Shown in pieces: positions 29,234-40,184 of a stretch of 64,000 nucleotides of DNA; the first letter of the stretch is position 1; every line of letters begins with the position of its first letter. Location of the stretch: assembly GCF_001690355.1 (NCBI RefSeq), contig NZ_LZHG01000004.1, positions 124,001 to 188,000 of the forward strand. Reading direction: 5' to 3'. Origin of the DNA: Gilliamella sp. Choc4-2 (lineage in GTDB: Bacteria; Pseudomonadota; Gammaproteobacteria; Enterobacterales; Orbaceae). The notes under the pieces were generated by a model. The model had not been told where the DNA came from. It saw only the letters and a list, made by a program, of their open reading frames with translations, and did not search any database. Position numbers and translations under genes: made by a program.

Positions 29234-30079
29234 ATGAAACAAGTTAGGCAGGCGGCACATAGACGAGAAGATAAAAATAGAAGGCGGCTGCTTATTTTTT
29301 GTAATACTGAACAACTGATAGGCTTTTTGTTCTTTATTATGATTATTTTTATTAGTGTTTGGATTGTTCAAAGTGTTAAAGATTGGATGGATGATCCAGA
29401 GCAGATGGTATTATCACAATTGACGTTAAGTGGTGAACATACTTATACGTCAGAAGATGATCTTAGAGAGGCTATACTCGGATTGGGGTTACCCAATACT
29501 TATATAGGTCAGGATGTAAACGATATACAACAAGAAATACTAAGATTTCCCTGGGTTAAACAGGTTAGTGTACGTAAACAGTGGCCTGATAGATTAATTG
29601 TATATATAGAAGAATATAAACCTGCATTTTATTGGAATGATTTATTTTTACTTGATAACAATGGAAATGTGTTTAGCGTACCACTAGATCGTATTTCTGA
29701 ATTAGAATTACCAAGGCTTTATGGTCCAGAAGGCAAAGCAAAGCCTGTATTAGAGACTTATGTCAAATTAAATGATATTTCCAAAAAATTAGCTAGCAAC
29801 CAACTGGTTTTGCATATTAAAGCGGCCATAGCGGATGAAAGAAATGCATGGCAATTGATAGTGAAACAATGCATAGGTGATTTTTGCGAGGAAGCTCAGG
29901 AATTAAAATTGATGTTAGGTAATGAAAATATTGAACAACGTTATCAACAATTTATTAAATTATTTCCTGAAATACAGTTAAGAATACCAGCAGATGAAAG
30001 AATAACGGTCGCTGATTTACGTTATGAGAATGGCATTTCAGTAAAGAGAGAAAAAATGCTGCAGAAGGGAATAAATTAA
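29234..30079 (+). CDS. ftsQ: Cell division protein FtsQ
   Basis: FtsQ bridges the cytoplasmic ring and the periplasmic divisome as part of FtsQLB. It has a basic cytoplasmic tail rich in Arg (residues 1-20), one membrane span about 28-47, a POTRA domain about 55-125 and a beta domain. It is 281 aa (E. coli 276). It lies between ddl and ftsA as in E. coli, 12 nt after the ddl stop. Confidence 0.95.
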   Translation: MKQVRQAAHRREDKNRRRLLIFCNTEQLIGFLFFIMIIFISVWIVQSVKDWMDDPEQMVLSQLTLSGEHTYTSEDDLREAILGLGLPNTYIGQDVNDIQQEILRFPWVKQVSVRKQWPDRLIVYIEEYKPAFYWNDLFLLDNNGNVFSVPLDRISELELPRLYGPEGKAKPVLETYVKLNDISKKLASNQLVLHIKAAIADERNAWQLIVKQCIGDFCEEAQELKLMLGNENIEQRYQQFIKLFPEIQLRIPADERITVADLRYENGISVKREKMLQKGIN

Positions 30080-30088
30080 GGCTGAAAT

Positions 30089-31342
30089 ATGAAAGTAACT
30101 GAAAAAAAATTGGTCGTTGGACTAGAAGTGGGTACATCTAAAGTTCTCGCTCTTGTTGGCGAAGTTCTCCCCGATGGTATTATCAATATTATCGGCGTTG
30201 GTCATTGTCCGTCTAAAGGTGTTGATAAAGGTGGCGTAAATGATTTAGAGTCAGTAGTTAAATCAATTCAGCGAGCAATCGATCAAGCGGAATTAATGGC
30301 CGATTGTCAGATATCTTCTGTTTATTTAAGCCTTTCAGGTAAACACATTCGTTGCCAAAATGAAATAGGTATGGTACCGATAGCTGATGAAGAAGTCACT
30401 ACTGAAGATGTTGAAAATGTAGTCCATACTGCGAAATCTGTTAGAATTTTAGATGAACATCGTATATTACATGTTATTGCACAAGAATATTCCATAGATT
30501 TACAAGAAGGAATTAAAAATCCGATAGGTTTGTCAGGTGTTCGCATGAAGGCCAAAGTGCATTTAATTACTTGTCATAATGATATGGCAAGAAATATTGT
30601 GAAAGCAGTAGAACGTTGCGGTTTGAAAGTGGATCAACTTATTTTTTCTGGATTGGCTTCAAGTTATGCTGTTTTAACGGATGATGAAAAAGAGTTAGGA
30701 GTATGTGTTATTGATATCGGTGGTGGAACCATGGATGTAACAGTTTATACTGGCGGTGCCTTACGTCATTCTGTTGTAATCCCTTATGCAGGTAATGTTG
30801 TTACTAGTGACATTGCTTATGCATTTGGTGCTCCACCGATGGATGCTGAAAATATTAAAATTCGTTATGGTTGTGCTGTTGGTTCTTTAATTGGTAAAGA
30901 TGAAGTTATTGATGTTCCAAGTGTAGGAGGAAGGCCATCACGTTCATTACAACGTCAAACTCTTGCAGACGTTATTGAACCTCGTTATTCAGAATTATTG
31001 TCATTAGTGCAAAAAGAATTATTAACGCTTCAAGATGAGCTTAAAAAGCAAAATATAAAATATCAATTAGCTGCAGGAATAGTTTTAACTGGTGGTGCAG
31101 CGCAAATAAAAGGGATGGTTCAATGTGCTGAAAAAGTTTTTCAAAATCAAGTCCGTATTGGACAACCACTGAATATTTCAGGATTAACCGATTATGTACA
31201 AAAGCCTTATTGTTCAACAACAGTAGGATTATTGCATTACGGAAAACAAAGTTTATTAAATGATGATAGCAAAGATAATAGCAAGTCATCATTAAAAGGG
31301 ATAGCTAAACGATTGACCGGTTGGTTTAAAAAAGAATTTTAG
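30089..31342 (+). CDS. ftsA: Cell division protein FtsA
   Basis: FtsA is an actin-like ATPase that anchors FtsZ filaments to the membrane. The first phosphate segment GLEVGTSKV, the second VIDIGGGTMDV and the adenosine motif VLTGGAAQIKG are present. The C-terminal amphipathic membrane anchor is visible as RLTGWFKKEF. It is 417 aa (E. coli 420). The product should work with FtsZ, encoded 81 nt downstream. Confidence 0.97.
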   Translation: MKVTEKKLVVGLEVGTSKVLALVGEVLPDGIINIIGVGHCPSKGVDKGGVNDLESVVKSIQRAIDQAELMADCQISSVYLSLSGKHIRCQNEIGMVPIADEEVTTEDVENVVHTAKSVRILDEHRILHVIAQEYSIDLQEGIKNPIGLSGVRMKAKVHLITCHNDMARNIVKAVERCGLKVDQLIFSGLASSYAVLTDDEKELGVCVIDIGGGTMDVTVYTGGALRHSVVIPYAGNVVTSDIAYAFGAPPMDAENIKIRYGCAVGSLIGKDEVIDVPSVGGRPSRSLQRQTLADVIEPRYSELLSLVQKELLTLQDELKKQNIKYQLAAGIVLTGGAAQIKGMVQCAEKVFQNQVRIGQPLNISGLTDYVQKPYCSTTVGLLHYGKQSLLNDDSKDNSKSSLKGIAKRLTGWFKKEF

Positions 31343-31364
31343 CTAATATATTTCAAGAACTTCG

Positions 31365-31393
31365 TGGACATTGTTGGCGGCTATCTGTACAAT
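31365..31393 (+). promoter_or_regulatory. Promoter for ftsZ in the ftsA-ftsZ gap
   Basis: TGGACA at 31365-31370 (five of six bases) and TACAAT at 31388-31393 (five of six) are separated by exactly 17 nt, in sequence less AT-rich than its surroundings. Transcription would start near 31400, just before the GGAG ribosome site at 31413-31416. This would give ftsZ expression independent of MraZ control. Confidence 0.6.
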
Positions 31394-31423
31394 GTTCTCA
31401 GATTGTATATTTGGAGATAAGTT

Positions 31424-32563
31424 ATGTTTGAGCCTATGGTTGCAGATGATGAACCAGCAGCAGTCATTAAAGTTATTGGTGTCGGTGGTGGTGGCGGTAA
31501 TGCTGTCGAACATATGATTGCTGAGCATATTGAAGGTGTTGAATTTTTTGCAGCAAATACTGATGCACAAGCATTAAAAAGAATTAAGGTAAGTCAAACT
31601 ATCCAGATCGGCACTAACGTTACTAAAGGACTTGGTGCAGGAGCTAATCCTGAGGTGGGTAGGAACTCAGCAGAAGAAGATCGAGAGGTTATTCGCAGCG
31701 CAATTGAAGGTGCGGATATGGTTTTCATCGCTGCAGGAATGGGGGGGGGCACAGGCACTGGTGCAGCTCCTGTAGTTGCTGAAATAGCAAAAGAATTAGG
31801 TATTTTAACGGTGGCTGTCGTCACAAAACCTTTTGGTTTTGAAGGTAAAAAACGAATGGCTTTCGCTGAACAAGGTATTGCTGAATTAGCAAAACACGTT
31901 GATTCACTGATTACTATTCCAAATGATAAATTGCTTAAAGTTTTAGGTCGCGGTGTTAAATTACTTGACGCTTTTGCTGCTGCAAATGGGGTTCTAAAAG
32001 GTGCGGTGCAAGGCATAGCTGAGTTGATTACTAAACCAGGTCATATAAACGTAGACTTTGCTGATGTTAGAACAGTGATGTCTGAAATGGGGTATGCTAT
32101 GATGGGGTCTGGTCGCGCAAGTGGTGATAATAGAGCTGAAGAAGCAGCTGAAATGGCAATTTCAAGCCCATTACTTGAAGATATTGATTTATCCGGTGCT
32201 CGAGGTGTATTGGTTAATGTAACCGCTGGTTTAGATTTAGGTTTGGAAGAATTTGAAACCGTAGGTAGTACTGTTAGAGCTTTTGCGTCCGATAATGCAA
32301 CAGTTGTCGTTGGAACAACTTTCGATCCTGATATGTCAGATGAAATTCGTGTAACGGTGGTTGCAACAGGTATTGGAATGGATAAACGCCCAGAAGCAAA
32401 AATCACTAAGCCGATTCAACAAAACTCATTATTTGGCCAAAGTAATACTTTGGGAAAACAAGAAGAGAAATTAGCTAAAGTGGTGAATGAACAATCAATT
32501 TCACCTCTTGAAGAAAATAAAATTTTAGATATTCCTGCTTTTATTCGTAAGCAAGCGAATTAA
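31424..32563 (+). CDS. ftsZ: Cell division GTPase FtsZ
   Basis: FtsZ is the tubulin-like GTPase that forms the Z ring. The tubulin signature GGGTGTG is at 107-113 and the T7-loop synergy region [11 protein letters not shown] follows. The variable linker is short, and the extreme C-terminal peptide [11 protein letters not shown], which binds FtsA and ZipA, is intact. It is 379 aa (E. coli 383). It has its own candidate promoter and a strong ribosome site. Confidence 0.98.
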   Translation: MFEPMVADDEPAAVIKVIGVGGGGGNAVEHMIAEHIEGVEFFAANTDAQALKRIKVSQTIQIGTNVTKGLGAGANPEVGRNSAEEDREVIRSAIEGADMVFIAAGMGGGTGTGAAPVVAEIAKELGILTVAVVTKPFGFEGKKRMAFAEQGIAELAKHVDSLITIPNDKLLKVLGRGVKLLDAFAAANGVLKGAVQGIAELITKPGHINVDFADVRTVMSEMGYAMMGSGRASGDNRAEEAAEMAISSPLLEDIDLSGARGVLVNVTAGLDLGLEEFETVGSTVRAFASDNATVVVGTTFDPDMSDEIRVTVVATGIGMDKRPEAKITKPIQQNSLFGQSNTLGKQEEKLAKVVNEQSISPLEENKILDIPAFIRKQAN

Positions 32564-32629
32564 GAGTGAACTTATTTGGATTTTTATTGTCTTATATCAA
32601 TAGAAACAAATAAAAATAGTAGGTGCCAA

Positions 32630-33544
32630 GTGAAACAAAGAACATTAAAAAAGACAATTCAAGCAACTGGTGTTGGTCTTCATACTGGCAAGAAAGTTAC
32701 TTTGACGTTGCGTCCTGCACCTGAAAACACAGGTGTTATTTATCGACGTACTGATTTAAACCCATACGTCGATTTTCCAGTTGATGCAAAATCAGTGCGT
32801 GATACCATGCTTTGTACCTGTCTGGTGAATGAAGATAACGTTCGAATCTCGACTGTTGAACATATTAATTCTGCATTAGCTGGGCTTGGTATCGATAATA
32901 TTATTATTGAGGTAAACGCACCAGAAATTCCAATTATGGATGGAAGTGCAAGCCCATTTGTATATTTATTGTTTGATGCAGGTATTATTGAGCAAAATGC
33001 ACCTAAAAGATTTTTACGTATTAAAGAAACTGTCCGTGTTGAAAATGGCGATAAGTGGGCCGAAGTTAGACCTTATAGTGGATTTAGGTTAGATTTTACT
33101 ATTGATTTCCATCATCCAGCTATTGATAGCAGTTCACAACGCTACCAGTTAGATTTTTCATCTGAATCGTTTATTCGTCAAATAAGTAGAGCGAGAACAT
33201 TTGGTTTTATGCGCGATATTGAAGCATTACAATCAAAAGGTTTGTGTCTTGGTGGTAGTTTAGATTGTGCTATTGTTGTTGATGATTATAAAGTTTTAAA
33301 TGAAGATGGTTTACGTTTTGAAGATGAGTTTGTGCGTCATAAAATGCTCGATACAATCGGTGATTTATACATGGTAGGTCATAATATGATCGGTGAGGTA
33401 GTTTGTTATAAGTCTGGGCATGCACTAAATAATCTATTATTGCAAGCATTATTAGCGAAACAAGATGCATGGGAGTATGTGACATTCACTGATGAGCAGG
33501 CTGTTCCTCTTGCATTGGGGACTCAGCAGCTTGTTTTAGCATAA
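32630..33544 (+). CDS. lpxC: UDP-3-O-acyl-GlcNAc deacetylase LpxC
   Basis: LpxC is the zinc enzyme of the committed step of lipid A synthesis. I chose GTG 32630, with AGG at 32621-32623, because it gives 304 aa beginning [19 protein letters not shown], matching E. coli LpxC (305); an earlier frame start adds unrelated residues. The zinc ligand H78 lies in TVEHIN, with a second pair in the HKMLDTIGD segment. It closes the dcw cluster and is followed by a terminator. Confidence 0.97.
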   Translation: MKQRTLKKTIQATGVGLHTGKKVTLTLRPAPENTGVIYRRTDLNPYVDFPVDAKSVRDTMLCTCLVNEDNVRISTVEHINSALAGLGIDNIIIEVNAPEIPIMDGSASPFVYLLFDAGIIEQNAPKRFLRIKETVRVENGDKWAEVRPYSGFRLDFTIDFHHPAIDSSSQRYQLDFSSESFIRQISRARTFGFMRDIEALQSKGLCLGGSLDCAIVVDDYKVLNEDGLRFEDEFVRHKMLDTIGDLYMVGHNMIGEVVCYKSGHALNNLLLQALLAKQDAWEYVTFTDEQAVPLALGTQQLVLA

Positions 33545-33569
33545 CCTTTTCGATTAATTATTATTTATA

Positions 33570-33599
33570 AACGCTTCCATTTCTAATGGGAGCGTTTTT
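33570..33599 (+). terminator. Terminator of the dcw cluster
   Basis: An 11-bp stem (33570-33580 with 33586-33596, one G-T pair) with a 5-nt loop and a T run lies 26 nt after lpxC. Confidence 0.85.
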
Positions 33600-33624
33600 A
33601 TTTTATTGTTAAAGAGAAACTAGC

Positions 33625-34218
33625 ATGAATAATAGTCATTTTTTTGCTCATTTATCACGATTAAAATTGATTAACCGTTGGCCTTTAATGCGCAATGTAA
33701 GGACTGAGAATGTGTCAGAGCATAGCCTTCAAGTTGCTTTTGTTGCTCACGCCTTAGCAATTATTAAAAATAAACGATTTAATGGTAAGATAAATCCGGA
33801 AAGGGTAGCTTTATTAGCAATGTATCATGATGTATCAGAAGTTATTACTGGCGATCTTCCAACTCCTACGAAATATTACAATCCACAAATAACAGTTGAA
33901 TATAAAAAGATTGAAAAAATTGCACAAAATAAGTTAATTAATATGCTTCCAAAAGAACTACAAGATGATTTTAGAACACTTATTGATGATGATTATTATG
34001 GTGAGTTTGAAAAGAGTATAGTAAAACAAGCAGATGTATTATGTGCTTATCTAAAAACAATTGAAGAATTAAGTGCCGGTAATAATGAATTTAAATTAGC
34101 AGAACAGCGTTTAAAAAAGACATTATCAGAGCGTAACAGTCCTGAAATGAATTATTTTTTAGAAGTATTTGTTCCAAGTTTTAGTTTATCTCTAGACGAA
34201 ATAACAATGGATAAATAG
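33625..34218 (+). CDS. yfbR: 5'-deoxynucleotidase YfbR
   Basis: YfbR is an HD-domain phosphatase that dephosphorylates deoxyribonucleoside 5'-monophosphates and trims dNMP pools. The metal-binding residues fall at H33, H68-D69, E72 and D77, matching the numbering in the E. coli enzyme. It is 197 aa (E. coli 199). In E. coli lpxC is followed by secM-secA; here yfbR takes that place, transcribed separately after the lpxC terminator. Confidence 0.94.
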   Translation: MNNSHFFAHLSRLKLINRWPLMRNVRTENVSEHSLQVAFVAHALAIIKNKRFNGKINPERVALLAMYHDVSEVITGDLPTPTKYYNPQITVEYKKIEKIAQNKLINMLPKELQDDFRTLIDDDYYGEFEKSIVKQADVLCAYLKTIEELSAGNNEFKLAEQRLKKTLSERNSPEMNYFLEVFVPSFSLSLDEITMDK

Positions 34219-34268
34219 AGTGGGGATAAAAATTTTCTTGGATAATCTCTCTTAACCTTAGATTTATT

Positions 34269-34304
34269 ATGATGCTCTTTTAAGAAAATAAAGCATCATC
34301 TTTT
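34269..34304 (+). terminator. Terminator of yfbR
   Basis: A perfect 8-bp stem (34269-34276 with 34292-34299) encloses partly pairing T and A stretches and is followed by C and four Ts. It lies in the convergent gap between yfbR and citG. Confidence 0.6.
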
Positions 34305-34396
34305 AACTGACTAAATTAAAAAGCTATTATTAAAAGGAATAATTGTTGAATGGAATCAAAAAATAATCGTTAGTAATTATTTGTTATTTTGATTGG

Positions 34397-35284
34397 TTAG
34401 TAGTGAGATAAGAACCACGTAATTGCAATTAAATCGGCAGAACCCCCTGGGCTTAGGTTGCGCTTTATTAGCTCATTATCAAACTTATTTAAATTTTGTA
34501 ATCCATTTGGGTGTGTAATACCACCTTGTAAAATGAGTTGTTTTGCCTGTTTTTGAACAAAATCTAAACCATCGATTCCACCTCTTGAAACTAAATTAGT
34601 ATCTTGATTATAGGCTAATAGATATAATAGTGCTTGCAATAAACTTGTTTTTTCATCATAACCACTCTTTTGCATGGTTTGAAAGATAGGCAATGAAATA
34701 TTTCGAACAGTCGCATATCCTGACTCAGCTTCTCCTCTTGCACCAGAAAAGTGATGAAGTTTAAATAATTTTTCTCCAACAGAGCATGGACGATTATTTT
34801 TTTTTAACTCATTGGCGACAATCCCTTGGCAAATAGTAGAAACTTGACCACAAATATTTTTAATGTTGATTGGCAAGTTTAACTGTTCTAATTTACCAAT
34901 TGCACCAAGTAATAATCCAAAAGCAAAAATGCCACCTTTATGTGTGTTTACTTGATTTGTCGCACTAAACATAGCTTGCTCGCATTGAATACCAATAGGT
35001 CTAATACCAGCTAAGAACTGTTGATTGTTCAACTGAGCCGATATCTTACCATATTGATAAAAACGCTCAAACCAGACGCAAATAGCTTTAATGCTTTGCA
35101 CAAAAGTTTCAAAGTCCATATCATTATGTGCACCACTATTATTCATATCAACCAATCCAGGCTTGGGTGATAAACAGATCTCTTTTATTAATGCTCTTAT
35201 CGCTAATTGTGCATGCAAACATCGATTGTGATCATTGTTGAGTTCTAATTCTAACAATGCTATTTGTTGTGAATAATCACTCAT
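34397..35284 (-). CDS. citG: Triphosphoribosyl-dephospho-CoA synthase (CitG/MdcB family)
   Basis: CitG makes the triphosphoribosyl dephospho-CoA precursor of the prosthetic group on the acyl-carrier subunit of citrate or malonate lyases. Conserved blocks are LSPKPGLVDMNNSGAHNDMDF (split here as SPKPGLVD and NNSGAHNDMDF, residues 39-58), NTHKGGIFAFGLLL, GARGEAESGYATV and SRGGIDGLDF. It is 295 aa (E. coli CitG 292). No citCDEFX or mdc genes are nearby, so the lyase it serves must lie elsewhere or be lost. It is downstream of ftsK on the same strand, 109 nt apart. Confidence 0.88.
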   Translation of the reverse strand: MSDYSQQIALLELELNNDHNRCLHAQLAIRALIKEICLSPKPGLVDMNNSGAHNDMDFETFVQSIKAICVWFERFYQYGKISAQLNNQQFLAGIRPIGIQCEQAMFSATNQVNTHKGGIFAFGLLLGAIGKLEQLNLPINIKNICGQVSTICQGIVANELKKNNRPCSVGEKLFKLHHFSGARGEAESGYATVRNISLPIFQTMQKSGYDEKTSLLQALLYLLAYNQDTNLVSRGGIDGLDFVQKQAKQLILQGGITHPNGLQNLNKFDNELIKRNLSPGGSADLIAITWFLSHY

Positions 35285-35393
35285 TATTAATGGTTACCTA
35301 TTTGTAAGATATATAATAGATTTTAGTAATGCTTAATATAAAGATTGCCAATTTATAGGTTTAAAAGAAATGGCCAGTCTTAATACATTAAAA

Positions 35394-38282
35394 TCAATAA
35401 TCGCTATGCGATGGTGTAGCCAGAACTTCTCTATTACCATTATGACTAGGGGGGCTAATAATTCCTTCAACTTCCATTTGTTCGACAATTCGAGCTGCTC
35501 TATTATAACCGATACGAAATTTCCGTTGCACACTAGAGATAGAAGCTCTTCGTGTTTCAACTACAAAAGCCACCACTTGATCGAAAAGTGGATCGAGCTC
35601 TTCCTCTAGCATATTTGAACCACTATTATCACTATCATCAGAGGAAACAGTGACATTTTCAATATATTTAGGTATTCCGCGTGCTTTCCAATCTTGTACT
35701 ACAGCGTGAACCTCTTCATCTCGTACAAATGCACCGTGAACACGAATTGGAATGGAGCTATTAGGGGCTAAATAAAGCATATCCCCCATACCAAGTAATG
35801 ATTCTGCTCCCATTTGATCTAAAATAGTACGAGAATCAATTTTACTTGATACGGTAAAAGCGATACGAGTTGGTATATTTGCTTTGATTAAGCCCGTAAT
35901 GACATCCACCGATGGGCGCTGTGTAGCTAGGACTAGATGAATACCTGCTGCTCGCGCTTTTTGAGCAAGCCGTGCAATTAGTTCTTCTACTTTTTTGCCT
36001 ACAGCCATAATTAGATCAGCAAACTCATCCACCATGACGACAATATATGGAAGTTTTTCCAGAGTCGGCATATTAAGATCCATGCTATCGGTTGGTTTCC
36101 AAAGTGGATCAGGAATAGGTCTACCCATTTCTTCGGCTTGCTTAATCTTTTCGTTATAGCCAGCAATATTACGTACACCTAATGCCGACATGAGACGATA
36201 GCGACGTTCCATTTCATTTACACACCAATTTAAGGCGTTAGCTGCATCTTTCATATCGGTAACTACTTGAGTTAACAGGTGTGGTATGCCTTCATAAATA
36301 GAGAGTTCAAGCATTTTTGGGTCAATCATAATAAACCTGACATCTTCAGGTTGCGATTTATATAAAATGCTTAAGATCATGGCATTTACACCAACCGATT
36401 TACCAGAACCAGTAGTACCAGCAACTAATAAATGTGGCATCTTGGCTAAATCAGCAACTACTGATTGACCTGCTATATCTTTACCTAATACAACAGTAAG
36501 TGGTGATTGAGCATTTTTAAATTGTGGGCTATCTAAAACTTCTCTGAAGTAGACAGTTTGTCGATTTTTATTTGGTAATTCAATACCAACATAAGGTTTT
36601 CCTGGAATGACTTCAACCACACGTACAGAAGGCATAGATAGTGAACGGGCCAAATCTCGATCCAATGTTGAAATACGGGCAGCTTTAATGCCAGGAGCTA
36701 GTTCGATTTCAAATCGTGTAATAACTGGTCCAGGCATGTAATCAACTACTTTAGCTTTAACACGATAATCAGACAAACTTTTTTCAATAAGCTCAGACAT
36801 TGTATTTAATACGGCATGATCTACTTCAATTCGAGTTGTAGATGGTGCTGTTAATAAATTTAAAGAAGGTAACGGTGTTGTTGGTTTGGGTAAAGGTTTA
36901 TTATCACGTTTTAATAATGGATGAATTAAGCTATCTTCACTGCCCGACTCAAAAGAGGATAGAGTTTGAATGTCGTCAATTACCGGATTTGCTTTTTTTA
37001 ATGCTTCAGTATCAACGTATTCTTGTTCTTCTTTTGTCTCAATAATCTCATTAAAAATATTTTCTTCTTGTATAAACGGCAACTCATTTTCTATTGCTGA
37101 TATTTCTTCAACTGGTTCCAATGGTACTGGCGTATTATTTAATTTTATTTCGGATTCGTGATGTGACAACGTAAATAAAGACTTACTTGGAGCATCAGAA
37201 ATTTTATATTTTTCAGATTCTTCAGAAAAAGATTTTTCCTCTGATGTATTGTGTTGAATTATTTGTTTGATTTGCTCTATAGATGAGGATAATGATTGAT
37301 CTTGCGTTTGCGTAACATTATGCGAATCCATATTTTTAATAATTGATTCTAAGCGAGATAATATTTCACTAGGATCAATTTCTTTTTTGATTGTGTTAAT
37401 GTTTAACGGCTGATGTGTCGGTGATTGTTCACATGATTCAAGTAGTTCTGTTGTGGTATCGATTAATTCCTTATCTTCTTCACTTGATCTTGATGTTTCA
37501 GAAAGAGCAGGATCAATCATAGCCGAATTATTTAAAGTATTATCATTTTTATAAGCGGTAGTTTCAAACTTTGCTTTTTTATTGGTAGATAATTCTGAAT
37601 CAATATTTTCTTTTTCAAGAGGAATGGTGATCCGCTGTTCTTCATTTTCTTTTATAGATGTTTTATTGGTTTGATTCGTTTTTTTCGATGAAAGTAGCCA
37701 CCTGATTGGGGCTAATAATATCATGACAAAAGCACCTAACTTTTCAATTAAATTAATCCATGATAATCCTGTTAATAAAGTGACGCATGCTAAACAAATG
37801 CCAAGTAAAACCAGTGACAGAATGAAGTTATTCATAAGTGGCAAAAGATTTTCAACTACTATTGCGCCGAGATACCCCCCCGCCCCAAATTGTTCAGCAT
37901 CACGGATATTTAATGAAAAAAAACCGGTAGAACTAAATATAAAAGCTAAAACACCTATAATCCGAAAGGATATGCTGAAATAGTTAACAGGATCATTAGC
38001 ATGTTTATAAAAATGTACTGATAATTGCGAACATATAAATATAATTATAAAGGGTAAGCTATAAGCAATAAAACCAAAAAATTGAAAAAAAATATCGCTA
38101 GCATAAGCACCTAAGTAGCCACCAAAATTACTAATTGGCGAGTGCCAAGCTGTACGAGACCAGCCTGGATCTGATGTATTGTATGAAAACTGTGATAAGA
38201 ATAAGCAAATAGATAATCCTACCATTGTAATTAGGATAAATTGGAAAATAATCTGCTTTTTTGTAATTTTTGGCTTTTTCAA
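35394..38282 (-). CDS. ftsK: DNA translocase FtsK
   Basis: FtsK links division to chromosome segregation by pumping DNA through the septum and activating XerCD at dif. It has several membrane spans within the first ~195 residues, then an acidic low-complexity linker of about 300 residues rich in Glu, Ser and Asn. The motor follows, with the Walker A motif TTGSGKS near residue 620 and Walker [11 protein letters not shown]. The C-terminal gamma winged helix is intact ([19 protein letters not shown]). At 962 aa it is shorter than E. coli FtsK (1329) through the linker. Confidence 0.97.
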   Translation of the reverse strand: MKKPKITKKQIIFQFILITMVGLSICLFLSQFSYNTSDPGWSRTAWHSPISNFGGYLGAYASDIFFQFFGFIAYSLPFIIIFICSQLSVHFYKHANDPVNYFSISFRIIGVLAFIFSSTGFFSLNIRDAEQFGAGGYLGAIVVENLLPLMNNFILSLVLLGICLACVTLLTGLSWINLIEKLGAFVMILLAPIRWLLSSKKTNQTNKTSIKENEEQRITIPLEKENIDSELSTNKKAKFETTAYKNDNTLNNSAMIDPALSETSRSSEEDKELIDTTTELLESCEQSPTHQPLNINTIKKEIDPSEILSRLESIIKNMDSHNVTQTQDQSLSSSIEQIKQIIQHNTSEEKSFSEESEKYKISDAPSKSLFTLSHHESEIKLNNTPVPLEPVEEISAIENELPFIQEENIFNEIIETKEEQEYVDTEALKKANPVIDDIQTLSSFESGSEDSLIHPLLKRDNKPLPKPTTPLPSLNLLTAPSTTRIEVDHAVLNTMSELIEKSLSDYRVKAKVVDYMPGPVITRFEIELAPGIKAARISTLDRDLARSLSMPSVRVVEVIPGKPYVGIELPNKNRQTVYFREVLDSPQFKNAQSPLTVVLGKDIAGQSVVADLAKMPHLLVAGTTGSGKSVGVNAMILSILYKSQPEDVRFIMIDPKMLELSIYEGIPHLLTQVVTDMKDAANALNWCVNEMERRYRLMSALGVRNIAGYNEKIKQAEEMGRPIPDPLWKPTDSMDLNMPTLEKLPYIVVMVDEFADLIMAVGKKVEELIARLAQKARAAGIHLVLATQRPSVDVITGLIKANIPTRIAFTVSSKIDSRTILDQMGAESLLGMGDMLYLAPNSSIPIRVHGAFVRDEEVHAVVQDWKARGIPKYIENVTVSSDDSDNSGSNMLEEELDPLFDQVVAFVVETRRASISSVQRKFRIGYNRAARIVEQMEVEGIISPPSHNGNREVLATPSHSDY

Positions 38283-38741
38283 ACACGTACCTAAATACTA
38301 TCTTTATTAAATTTGTTGGCATTTTATCATAAAAAGCTTCTGCTCAAAGAGAGAATACCACTTAAAACCAAATTTATTGTTGGGTTATTATGCAATAGCT
38401 AACAAGAAAATATTAAGTATTATGTTGTTTTAGATAAAATATTGTTATTATCTTTTTTTAACATTTTTATGCTGAAAAAAGTTTCACTGCACTAAAATTA
38501 CATAATAATGTTTTACCTACTATAGATCATTTAGTGGAGCTATTTTCAAGCATTGTTGAAGCAGTATGGAAAGAAAACTAAAATCGACACAATATATACC
38601 GATTAAGCTCGTACGAAAAATCGAATTTTATTATATAAAGTGTATATCAATATAGATAATAAAAGTAGTTTAAAGCAGCTCGCAATAGAAAACGAATATT
38701 ATTTCGAAGCGTTCTGCTTTTTAGTTATAAATTATTAGATG
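38283..38741. other. ftsK-rsuA intergenic region with a possible gene remnant
   Basis: These 459 nt separate ftsK (start) and rsuA (end) on the minus strand. On the plus strand, 38462-38581 is open for 39 codons ending in TAA and reads like natural protein (LHNNVLPTIDHLVELFSS), but it has no start codon and begins just after a stop. Nothing else is recognisable; the ftsK promoter should lie near 38290-38400. Confidence 0.4.
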
Positions 38742-39431
38742 TTAACCAAATGATTCTATCTCTGTTTGTGTTAGCGGTCGATATTCTCCTTCTGGGATAT
38801 CAACAATTACCTTACCTATTTGTTTGCGATGCAATTGAACAACATGGTTATTAACTGCTGCAAACATACGTTTAACTTGATGATATCGTCCTTCGCTAAT
38901 GGTCAATTCAGCATGAAAGTCATCAATAATATTTAATTCAGCTGGTTTGGTAAGTGATTTCTCATTTTTTAATTGGATACCATTTTTAAATATATCAATC
39001 AGTTCAATACATAATGGCTGTTCAACCGTGACGGCATAGACTTTTTTGCAATGATGTTTGGGTGATGTAATACGGTGTGACCACTTACCATCATCAGTAA
39101 GCAGAACAAGTCCTGTAGTATCAAGATCAAGTCTACCTGCTGCATGTAATTTTTCAGGCATCGGTTCATCAATAAAATAAAGTATAGTAGGGTGGTCAGG
39201 ATCGTCAGTCGAGCAGACATAGCCTTGTGGTTTGTTGAGCATGAAATAGCGTTGAGCTGTAACTTGCTCAATTTGGTAACCATCATATTGAACAATCTGC
39301 TCTGGTGATAATTGATAAGCACCTGATTTTATAATTTCACCATCGACAGTCACCTTTTTAGCCTTGAGTTCTTTAGTTACAATAGTGCGGCTAGCGCCTA
39401 AGTGATGAGCGAGAAATTTATCTAATCGCAT
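38742..39431 (-). CDS. rsuA: 16S rRNA pseudouridine516 synthase
   Basis: RsuA makes pseudouridine 516 in 16S rRNA. An S4 RNA-binding domain covers residues 1-60 and the catalytic motif [10 protein letters not shown] has the nucleophile at D102, the same number as in E. coli. It is 229 aa (E. coli 231). It lies 21 nt downstream of rsmJ, another 16S modification enzyme, and probably shares its transcript. Confidence 0.96.
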   Translation of the reverse strand: MRLDKFLAHHLGASRTIVTKELKAKKVTVDGEIIKSGAYQLSPEQIVQYDGYQIEQVTAQRYFMLNKPQGYVCSTDDPDHPTILYFIDEPMPEKLHAAGRLDLDTTGLVLLTDDGKWSHRITSPKHHCKKVYAVTVEQPLCIELIDIFKNGIQLKNEKSLTKPAELNIIDDFHAELTISEGRYHQVKRMFAAVNNHVVQLHRKQIGKVIVDIPEGEYRPLTQTEIESFG

Positions 39432-39452
39432 AATTTAAACAATATCCTTGTA

Positions 39453-40184
39453 TTACTCTAGAGGTGTGTATATATCAAAACGGTGATTTTTAGTTTTAAT
39501 TTCAACCGTCGGTTTTTGATTAGCTAAAAACGGTGCATAATCGGGTCTTTTTACTACAACCCGTTTTTTTGCTAATTTTCTTGCTGGTTCTAATAGGCTA
39601 TCTGCATCATTATCACTGCCCACTAATTGTTGAAAAATGCGCATCTCTTTTTTGACAAGTGCACTTTTTGGTCGATGTGGAAACATTGGATCGAGATAAA
39701 TAACATCAGGTTTTTCAGGGTAAGTACTCAATCCCTCAATGCTTGAATGATAAATTAAACGTAACTGTTGCTCAAGCCAACTACCGATTTGGGGATCTTT
39801 GTAGGCACGCTGCAAGCCATCTTCTAGCAATGCAGCAACGACAGGATGTCTTTCAAACATAGTGACATGGCAACCGATTGATGCTAAAACAAATGCATCT
39901 CGACCAAGCCCTGCTGTGGTATCAAGAACTGTAGGTAAATACTCACCTTTGATACCTACTGCTTTAGCAATTGCTTCGCCACGTCCACCACCAAATTGGC
40001 GACGATGAGCCATTGTTCCAGAAACAAAGTTTACGCATATTGCCCCTAGTTTTGGTTCGTCAGTTTTTTGTAACTCAAGTTGATTGTTTTGGGTAACAAG
40101 AGCGAATGGAAGATCAGCATGTGTGGATAACCACTGCTCAGCTAATAATTTTAGCTGAGCAAAGTTAGAATTAGTGGATACCAT
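39453..40184 (-). CDS. rsmJ: 16S rRNA (guanine1516-N2)-methyltransferase
   Basis: RsmJ methylates G1516 of 16S rRNA using SAM. Blocks shared with E. coli RsmJ include [35 protein letters not shown] (SAM loop), [19 protein letters not shown] and VVKRPDYAP. From ATG 40184 it is 243 aa; a GTG at 40217 is an alternative, but its GAGG lies only two bases away. The gene start overlaps the end of prlC by 14 nt, as in E. coli where prlC and rsmJ are also paired. Confidence 0.95.
   Translation of the reverse strand: MVSTNSNFAQLKLLAEQWLSTHADLPFALVTQNNQLELQKTDEPKLGAICVNFVSGTMAHRRQFGGGRGEAIAKAVGIKGEYLPTVLDTTAGLGRDAFVLASIGCHVTMFERHPVVAALLEDGLQRAYKDPQIGSWLEQQLRLIYHSSIEGLSTYPEKPDVIYLDPMFPHRPKSALVKKEMRIFQQLVGSDNDADSLLEPARKLAKKRVVVKRPDYAPFLANQKPTVEIKTKNHRFDIYTPLE

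Noticed and set aside
31594-32016. 140-aa open frame antisense to ftsZ
   Set aside because: It has low-complexity Ala/Pro/Ser composition mirroring the codon usage of ftsZ on the other strand, no ribosome site, and a highly conserved gene opposite.
32041-32406. 121-aa open frame antisense to the 3' part of ftsZ
   Set aside because: Same shadow pattern as above; no start signal or independent evidence.
32576-32629. Upstream extension of lpxC
   Set aside because: The extra 18 residues have no counterpart in LpxC; GTG 32630 restores the family length and N-terminus.
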